Shown here one piece after another: positions 58,643 through 64,000 of a stretch of DNA of 64,000 nucleotides (positions are counted from its first letter, which is position 1; every line of letters starts with the position of its first letter). A model generated the notes under the pieces. The model did no database searches. It saw only the letters and a list, made by a program, of their open reading frames with translations, and was not told where the DNA came from. The stretch is from NCBI RefSeq assembly GCF_014640635.1, contig NZ_BMHI01000003.1:1-64000 (forward strand). The letters are read 5' to 3'. The position numbers and the translations under genes were made by a program. Source of the DNA: Flexivirga endophytica (GTDB lineage: Bacteria > Actinomycetota > Actinomycetes > Actinomycetales > Dermatophilaceae).

Positions 58643-60550
58643 ATGACCGACCCTGTTGCAGACCAGTTGCGCGATGTCCTCGATGGTCGCTGGATCGAGT
58701 TGCGGCAGCGAGCACGCAAGGAACTGCCCGCCGAGCTGATGCTGGCACCCGCCGGTCTCACGACCGAGGAGCACCGCGACCGGACAACCGAGTCGTTGCT
58801 GAAGCTGGCCGAGATGGGTTTCGGGCGCGCAGGATTCCCCACGGCGTTCGGTGGCGAGCTCGACTACGCCGCCTCCTGCGTGCTCTTCGAGATGCAGGCG
58901 TTCGGCGACCTGTCGTTGCTGGTCAAGACGGGCGTGCAGTTCGGCCTCTTCGGTGGCGCGGTCGCTCGACTGGGCACGGAGCGACACCACGCGACATACC
59001 TCGAGGACATCATGACTGGGCGGCTGCTCGGCTCGTTCGCGATGACCGAGGTCGGTCACGGCAGCAACGTCCAGGCCCTGGAAACTATTGCGACGTATGA
59101 CGACTCGACCAAAGAGATCGTCATCGACACCCCGACCGAGGGTGGCGTCAAGACCTACATCGGCAACGCGGCGCGGGACGCCCGGATGGCGGTCGTCTTC
59201 GCCCAACTGGTGACCGGCGAGGGCGAGCACGGCGTGCACGCGGTGCTGGTCCCCGTGCGTGATGAGGACGGCAATCCATTGCCCGGCGTGACGATCGGCG
59301 ACAACGGACCCAAGGGCGGGTTGCCCGGCGTCGACAACGGCACCTTCTCCTTCGCCAAGGTCCGCGTGCCGAAGGCCAATCTGCTCAACGCTTTCGGCGA
59401 CATCGATGACGACGGCCAGTACGTCTCCGACATCGACAACCCGAACCGTCGTTTCTTCACCATGCTGGGCACGCTCGTGCGCGGCCGGGTCTGCGTGGGC
59501 GGCGGCTCCGGCGCCTCGGCGAAGAAGGCTCTCGCGATCGCCCTGCGGTATGGCGCCACCCGCCGCCAGTTCGCCGCGTCGGAGGACCAGGACGAGATCG
59601 TCGTGCTGGATTACCTTGCGCACCAACGGAAGTTGCTCCCGCGTCTGGCGAAGTCGATCGCACTCAGTTTCGCTCAGAACGCCGTGACCGAGCGACTGCA
59701 GGAGTTGCAGGGCGGACCGGCCGACGCAGAGCGCGACGTCGAGGGTCAGCGCGAGCTCGAGTCACGCGTCGCCGGGCTCAAGGCGGTCACGACCTGGCAC
59801 GCGCTCGACACCATCCAGGCCTGCCGCGAAGCCTGCGGCGGGGCCGGTTACATGGCCGAGAACCAACTCACCCAGATGCGCGCCGACGTCGACGTCTTCA
59901 CGACGTTCGAGGGTGAAAACACCGTGCTGCTGCAGCTCGCCGCCAAGGGCCTGCTGACGGACTACAAGGCGATGTGGGGCGACCTCGATGTTCCCGGCAT
60001 GGTCGGCAAGGTCGCCGGCCAGGTCGGCGAGTTCATCGTCGAACGGACCACGGGCCGTGCGGGCATCCAGCGTCTCATCGACGCCGCGACCGGCCGGGAC
60101 GACGAGACCGCCACCGACAGCCTCGCGTGGGCCGGCTCGATGTTCGAGCAACGCGCCGACCACGCATTGGAGACGCTCGGCAACAGGTTGCGGAAGGCCA
60201 CGAAGGACAACGCTTTCGAGCTGTTCAACAATGCGCAGGATCACGTCCTCTTCGCCGCCCGCACGCACATCGACCGCTGCGTCCTGGAAGCAGCGGTCGA
60301 CGCACAGCAGGGCATGTCCGACGGCCCCGCCAAGGACCTCCTCGAACGAGTGCTGATCCTCTACGCACTCAGCTCGATCGAGGAGGACAAAGGCTGGTTC
60401 ATCGAGCACGGCCGCATCACCACGGCTCGCAGCCGCGCGGTGACCGCGTCCGTGAACTCGTTGTGCCAGGAACTGCGCGAGCAGTCGACCACCCTCGTCG
60501 ACGCGCTCGGCGTGCCGGAGGAGCTGATCACCGCACCGATCGTGCGGTGA
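58643..60550 (+). CDS. Acyl-CoA oxidase/dehydrogenase family protein
   Basis: The 635-aa product has the acyl-CoA oxidase layout. FAD/substrate segments include GSFAMTEVGHGSNVQALET and GATRRQF. The C-terminal part has ACREACGGAGYMAENQLTQMR and TFEGENTVLLQLAAKGLL, with the catalytic Glu in the EGEN segment. The length is typical of ACOX-like proteins and longer than simple dehydrogenases. It should start a beta-oxidation cycle. AAGGAG lies 8 bases before the ATG, just after a strong hairpin. Confidence 0.88.
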   Translation: MTDPVADQLRDVLDGRWIELRQRARKELPAELMLAPAGLTTEEHRDRTTESLLKLAEMGFGRAGFPTAFGGELDYAASCVLFEMQAFGDLSLLVKTGVQFGLFGGAVARLGTERHHATYLEDIMTGRLLGSFAMTEVGHGSNVQALETIATYDDSTKEIVIDTPTEGGVKTYIGNAARDARMAVVFAQLVTGEGEHGVHAVLVPVRDEDGNPLPGVTIGDNGPKGGLPGVDNGTFSFAKVRVPKANLLNAFGDIDDDGQYVSDIDNPNRRFFTMLGTLVRGRVCVGGGSGASAKKALAIALRYGATRRQFAASEDQDEIVVLDYLAHQRKLLPRLAKSIALSFAQNAVTERLQELQGGPADAERDVEGQRELESRVAGLKAVTTWHALDTIQACREACGGAGYMAENQLTQMRADVDVFTTFEGENTVLLQLAAKGLLTDYKAMWGDLDVPGMVGKVAGQVGEFIVERTTGRAGIQRLIDAATGRDDETATDSLAWAGSMFEQRADHALETLGNRLRKATKDNAFELFNNAQDHVLFAARTHIDRCVLEAAVDAQQGMSDGPAKDLLERVLILYALSSIEEDKGWFIEHGRITTARSRAVTASVNSLCQELREQSTTLVDALGVPEELITAPIVR

Positions 60551-60569
60551 CGGCGACCACTCCCCGCTG

Positions 60570-61832
60570 TCAGAAGCCGACGGCGGCGGCCGCGACCAGC
60601 GGCATGCGCAGGACGTCGTCGAGCTCCCGGGCTGCCCCTGCGCGCTGCTCGACGAGCAGCCCGGCCACGCGCGCGGCTTCGAGGCTGCGCGAACCGAGGT
60701 AGGCGGTCGCCAGCAACTGCGTGGCGAGCACCAGGTCCGGACTGTCGTCGGTGCGCGCGAGGTGCCCGGTGCCCTCCTCGTCGACGGTGAGCCGCCATCG
60801 TCCCTGGTTCCACGCACAGGCGGCGTCCTCGATCTCGAGCACGAGATCGACCGGGGCGGCATACCCGCGTCGTTCCATGGCGAGCGACAGGTCGACGAGT
60901 CGGATCCAAAGGCTGTCCCAGGTCGGACCGTGAATGCTGCGGTCACCACCTGCCCACGCGAGCACGGGATCATCGACCCCACGGCCGTTGAGGATGACCG
61001 AGGAGGTGAGGTCGAGGTCCACGAGACGCCGCAGCAGGGCGAGCTCGGCGGCGGGGTCACCGACCAGCTCGCCGACCTCGACCGTGCCGTCGGGGCGACC
61101 CTCCTCCCATTTCTGTTTACGGCGGAACCAGGCATAGCCGACATCACTGCCGTCACGGGTCGCGAACAGGATGCGCTGAGGTTCCTTGTCCCGCAGCGTC
61201 TGCGGTGTATCGCGGCCGAACATCTCGTAGGTCTCGAGTTCCCGGACCACAGAGCCGAGCGTAAGCGCGCCGGCGTGCTGTGCGGCAGCCTTCATGCGGT
61301 CCGTGACGCCCGGCTCGCCAGCGGCAACGAGACGTGTCCGGAGTGCTGACACCTCCTGCTCGAGGGTCGGGGCGGTGAAGGTCGCACCCCTACTCAGTGT
61401 CACCCGGGTCTCCAACGACGCAACTCCGTAGCCGTGTCTGCCGTAGATCGCCGGCTCACTCGCGTGGAGCACCGACAATCCAGACCAGTCGCCGCCACGC
61501 ACGCGCTCGAAGTGGTCGCGCAGCATCGCGGTGAGGACACCTCGCCGACGCTCGTCAGGGTGCACGCCGACGAAGGTGAGACCGCTCACCGGCAGTTGCT
61601 GCAGGCTCTGTCTACTCCCGGGCACGGTGAGCGTCAGCGGGTAGACGCCATAGACGCCTGCGTAGTAGGCAGGGTCACCGTCCGCGACCTCGGCCGCGAA
61701 CCGTTGGTCCTCCCGAATGCCGGAGAGCGCCTGCGCCGGCGATTCCCGCGACGGCTCGGCGAACCATACGAGCTCGTCGGTGTCGAGGAACCGCCGGGCG
61801 TCGCGAGCCGGGCCAACGTGTACATCTGCCAT
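60570..61832 (-). CDS. Eis-type GNAT N-acetyltransferase
   Basis: The 420-aa product has an N-terminal GNAT domain with LTFVGVHPDERRRGVLTAMLRDHFERVR (acetyl-CoA loop VHPDERRRGVLTAM), a second degenerate domain and an SCP2-like C-terminal domain ending LVAAAAVGF. Eis proteins acetylate lysine side chains or aminoglycosides at several amines. ATG at 61832 gives normal Eis length; the longer frame adds 50 unsupported residues. It converges on the acyl-CoA oxidase-like gene with a 19-base gap. Confidence 0.85.
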   Translation of the reverse strand: MADVHVGPARDARRFLDTDELVWFAEPSRESPAQALSGIREDQRFAAEVADGDPAYYAGVYGVYPLTLTVPGSRQSLQQLPVSGLTFVGVHPDERRRGVLTAMLRDHFERVRGGDWSGLSVLHASEPAIYGRHGYGVASLETRVTLSRGATFTAPTLEQEVSALRTRLVAAGEPGVTDRMKAAAQHAGALTLGSVVRELETYEMFGRDTPQTLRDKEPQRILFATRDGSDVGYAWFRRKQKWEEGRPDGTVEVGELVGDPAAELALLRRLVDLDLTSSVILNGRGVDDPVLAWAGGDRSIHGPTWDSLWIRLVDLSLAMERRGYAAPVDLVLEIEDAACAWNQGRWRLTVDEEGTGHLARTDDSPDLVLATQLLATAYLGSRSLEAARVAGLLVEQRAGAARELDDVLRMPLVAAAAVGF

Positions 61833-62007
61833 GTCACCAATGAAGCCGCACTGGAAGATCCGTCGCAACCTGGTTTCCGGGTTGAACTGCTCGAGCGGCA
61901 ACGCGCGGCGGAGCCCGAGGGGATGAGAACCCGCCCGCGGCACGAACGTCGCCGCCCTCGGACCTGCCGCGATCCGCCGCACAGCGTGCGTCGAGCCGGC
62001 AACCTGC

Positions 62008-63483
62008 TCAGTGCTGCTCCTCCACCGAGCGTGAGTCGGTGAGAGTCACCGCGCCGAGGGTGGCGATGCCGCCGACCACTGCGGCGAGCACCAGGTAGGT
62101 GATCCGCTCGCCGTGGAAGAACGACGCCACCAGGCTGCTGCTCCACACGCCGGCCGGCAGGGTCGCGGTGACGAGCGCCGCGATCAGCGTTCCGACGATG
62201 GCGGTGCCGACACTGGTGCCGACCTCTTGTGCGGTGTCGTTGAGCGCTGTGCCCATCGACGTGCGGTTCTCCGGCATCGCGTCGACGAGCGCGACCGCGC
62301 AGATCGTCATCACGGTGCGCAGGCCGATCGTCATGACGACCATGGAGACCGCGATGGCGAGGTAGCCGTGCTCGACGCCCCACGCCATACCGACGAGGGA
62401 GCCGCCGAGGCACGCGGCGCCGACCAGACAGGCGATGCGGTGACCGAAGCGCTTGCCGAGCCACTCCGACAGCGGAGTCGCCACCAGCATGGTCACGATC
62501 ATCGGCAGGTTCGCCAGTCCGGCCCGGACCGGGCTCCAGCCGTAGGCGTACTGGAAGTGCAGGATGAGGCCGAACATCACCGATGCCATGGCGATCGCCG
62601 TGGCGACCTGCGCGAGGAGGGCGCCGCGGACGGTGCCGTTCGACAGGACGGAGAGGTCCAGCATCGGTGCCTTGCTGGTCCGCTCGCGAAACACCCAAGC
62701 GAGTCCGGCGAGGATCGCGCCGGCGATCGACGCGATGGTGGCCAGTGAGAGCCAGCCGTGCTGGACGCCGCTGGTCAGGGAGTAGCAGGCCAGGCCGATC
62801 ATCGTGATGCTGAGGGCCGCGCCGGGCAGGTCGAGCTTGTCGTTGGTCAGGCCGTCACGGTCATCGGGAGCCACACCTCGCCATACACCGATGGCGGCGA
62901 TCAGAGCGATCGGCGCGTTCACGACGAGCAGCCACTCCCAGCGGATGTGCGCCAGTGCGGTGCCGCCGAGCAGCGGGCCCAGGATGAAGCCGGACATGCC
63001 GACGACGATCATCACCGTCATCGCCCGCATCCGCAGGTCCTTGCCGTCGAAGAGCCGGAAGACCAGCGAGTTGGTGATCGGCGCCATGGCCGCGGCGGCG
63101 ACACCGAGCGCGGCGCGCAGGGCGATGAGTTGGCCGGTCGAGTCGACGAAGACGACCGCCAGACTGATCAGCCCGAAGAGGCCGAGTCCGATGAGCAGCA
63201 CGCGCCGGCGCCCGAAGCGGTCGGCGATCGAGCCGGCGGTCAGCAGCAGTCCGCCGAAGGTCAGCGAGTAGGCGCCGGTGACCCATTGCAGCGCGGTGGT
63301 GCCGCTGCCGAGGTCGCGACCGATGGTCGGCAGCGCGATCGACAGCAGCGTGTTGTCGACCATCTCGACGAAGAAGGCGAGGCACAGCGCTGCGAGCGGG
63401 ATCCATGCTGCGCGCAGCGACGAATAGGTCTTTCGCTGTGGTGGTTTCGGGGTGGTCGGTGGGGAGAGAGTGGTGTTCGTCAT
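62008..63483 (-). CDS. DHA2 family MFS drug exporter (EmrB/QacA type)
   Basis: The 491-aa product has about 14 membrane segments, an early FFVEMVDNTLLSIALPTIGRDL region with an acidic pair, GSIADRFGRRRVLL (motif A) and SGFILGPLLGGTAL (motif C). This is the 14-TM proton-coupled drug exporter type. The start is the ATG at 63483. No regulator gene is adjacent. Confidence 0.88.
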   Translation of the reverse strand: MTNTTLSPPTTPKPPQRKTYSSLRAAWIPLAALCLAFFVEMVDNTLLSIALPTIGRDLGSGTTALQWVTGAYSLTFGGLLLTAGSIADRFGRRRVLLIGLGLFGLISLAVVFVDSTGQLIALRAALGVAAAAMAPITNSLVFRLFDGKDLRMRAMTVMIVVGMSGFILGPLLGGTALAHIRWEWLLVVNAPIALIAAIGVWRGVAPDDRDGLTNDKLDLPGAALSITMIGLACYSLTSGVQHGWLSLATIASIAGAILAGLAWVFRERTSKAPMLDLSVLSNGTVRGALLAQVATAIAMASVMFGLILHFQYAYGWSPVRAGLANLPMIVTMLVATPLSEWLGKRFGHRIACLVGAACLGGSLVGMAWGVEHGYLAIAVSMVVMTIGLRTVMTICAVALVDAMPENRTSMGTALNDTAQEVGTSVGTAIVGTLIAALVTATLPAGVWSSSLVASFFHGERITYLVLAAVVGGIATLGAVTLTDSRSVEEQH

Positions 63484-63610
63484 GGCGGCCTCCTTGGCAG
63501 GCTCGAGGGATTCGGTCTGCTGAGGAAGCTATGGACGCTGACTTTCAGGGTGGTTTCGCCGTACCTTCACGGGTTTCACGGGCGGTTTCAGGTCACCTGA
63601 CATCCATCGA

Positions 63611-63629
63611 CCGCTCGGTGCGCGAGCGG
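63611..63629. promoter_or_regulatory. Perfect inverted repeat between the exporter and the TrmO-like gene
   Basis: CCGCTCG and CGAGCGG flank GTGCG. It lies 17 bases upstream of the TrmO-like ATG and could be an operator or weak stem. Confidence 0.35.
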
Positions 63630-63645
63630 TGCCAGAATCCGTGCC

Positions 63646-64000
63646 ATGGATCTCGTCATGGAACCCGTAGCAGTTGTTCGCGAAGGCCGTGCCACACCCG
63701 ACGACGACTACTGGGGCGACTCGGTATGCCGGATCGAGCTGACCGCGGCATACGAGCCGGAGAGCCTGGCGGGGCTGGGTGACTTCTCACATCTCGAGGT
63801 CGTCTACGTCTTCGACCGTGTCGACCCGGAGTCGGTCGAGACCACCGCACGCCATCCGCGAAACCGGGACGACTGGCCGCTGGTGGGGATCTTCGGGCAA
63901 CGCGGCAAGCGTCGGCCGAATCGCCTCGGCGTGAGTCGATGTCGGCTGCTGCAGGTCGACGGGAGGTCGCTCGTGGTGGAGGGGCTGGACGCCGTGGACG
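63646..64000 (+). CDS. TrmO-like (TsaA/UPF0066) tRNA methyltransferase, N-terminal part only
   Basis: The 118 visible codons read MDLVMEPVAVVREGRATPD, then GDFSHLEVVYVFDRVD, then IFGQRGKRRPNRLGVSRCRL. This is the UPF0066 pattern (FSHLEVVYVF and the RPNRLGVS motif). TrmO methylates N6-threonylcarbamoyladenosine at position 37 of some tRNAs. An ATG at 63658 is an alternative start. The gene runs off the right edge. Confidence 0.8.
   Translation, partial: MDLVMEPVAVVREGRATPDDDYWGDSVCRIELTAAYEPESLAGLGDFSHLEVVYVFDRVDPESVETTARHPRNRDDWPLVGIFGQRGKRRPNRLGVSRCRLLQVDGRSLVVEGLDAVD

Overview
The window is high-GC DNA (roughly two-thirds G+C by eye) with actinobacterial gene families, ribosomal-protein order and many GTG/TTG starts. 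Gene content suggests an actinomycete of the order Micrococcales, possibly Dermacoccaceae or Intrasporangiaceae; that placement is inference from gene content.

The backbone is the information-processing superoperon, transcribed right to left on the minus strand: thiolase - fabG4-like - maoC - tRNA-Thr - tRNA-Met - rpmG - two MaoC/Had-type dehydratases - murB (57.8-51.5 kb); tRNA-Trp - secE - nusG - rplK - rplA (44.6-41.6 kb); rplJ - rplL behind an L10 leader (33.3-32.0 kb); rpoB - rpoC (25.1-17.6 kb); rpsL - rpsG - fusA - tuf (16.0-11.5 kb). Accessory modules separate these blocks. They are MFS/MarR, nudix, adenosine deaminase and a secreted lectin-type protein (45-51 kb); a five-gene peptide ABC transporter with an ARMT1-like gene and a metallophosphoesterase (33.4-41.5 kb); AraC, DUF1772, a trypsin-like protease, an acyl-CoA dehydrogenase pair, a phosphotransferase and a cupin (25.5-32 kb); and a GT2 glycosyltransferase (16.4 kb).

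The left end carries a truncated lipoprotein gene, a PEP synthase/PpsR pair, an aminotransferase, DUF2785, a methyltransferase, an MFS/ArsR pair and two secreted proteins. The right end carries a TetR gene divergent from the thiolase operon, an acyl-CoA oxidase-like gene, an Eis-type acetyltransferase, a DHA2 drug exporter and a partial TrmO-like gene.

The strongest unexplained signal is a dispersed octamer, GTATGNCG (or its complement CGNCATAC). By hand count it occurs about 120 times in 64 kb, against some 7-8 expected from base composition. It is on both strands, in all reading frames, inside genes and between them. It occurs as inverted pairs forming hairpins after rpoB and fusA, and is nearly absent from tuf, fusA, rpsL and rpsG. 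This is how a DNA-uptake-type or other genome-wide recognition sequence behaves. Other unusual items: a near-identical pair of 68-bp palindromic elements near r-protein terminators, an interleaved-repeat element beside rpoC, Asn at the main rifampicin-resistance position of RpoB, a NusG with a very long acidic arm, an in-frame hairpin insertion in murB, and two micro-ORFs ahead of the ARMT1-like gene.
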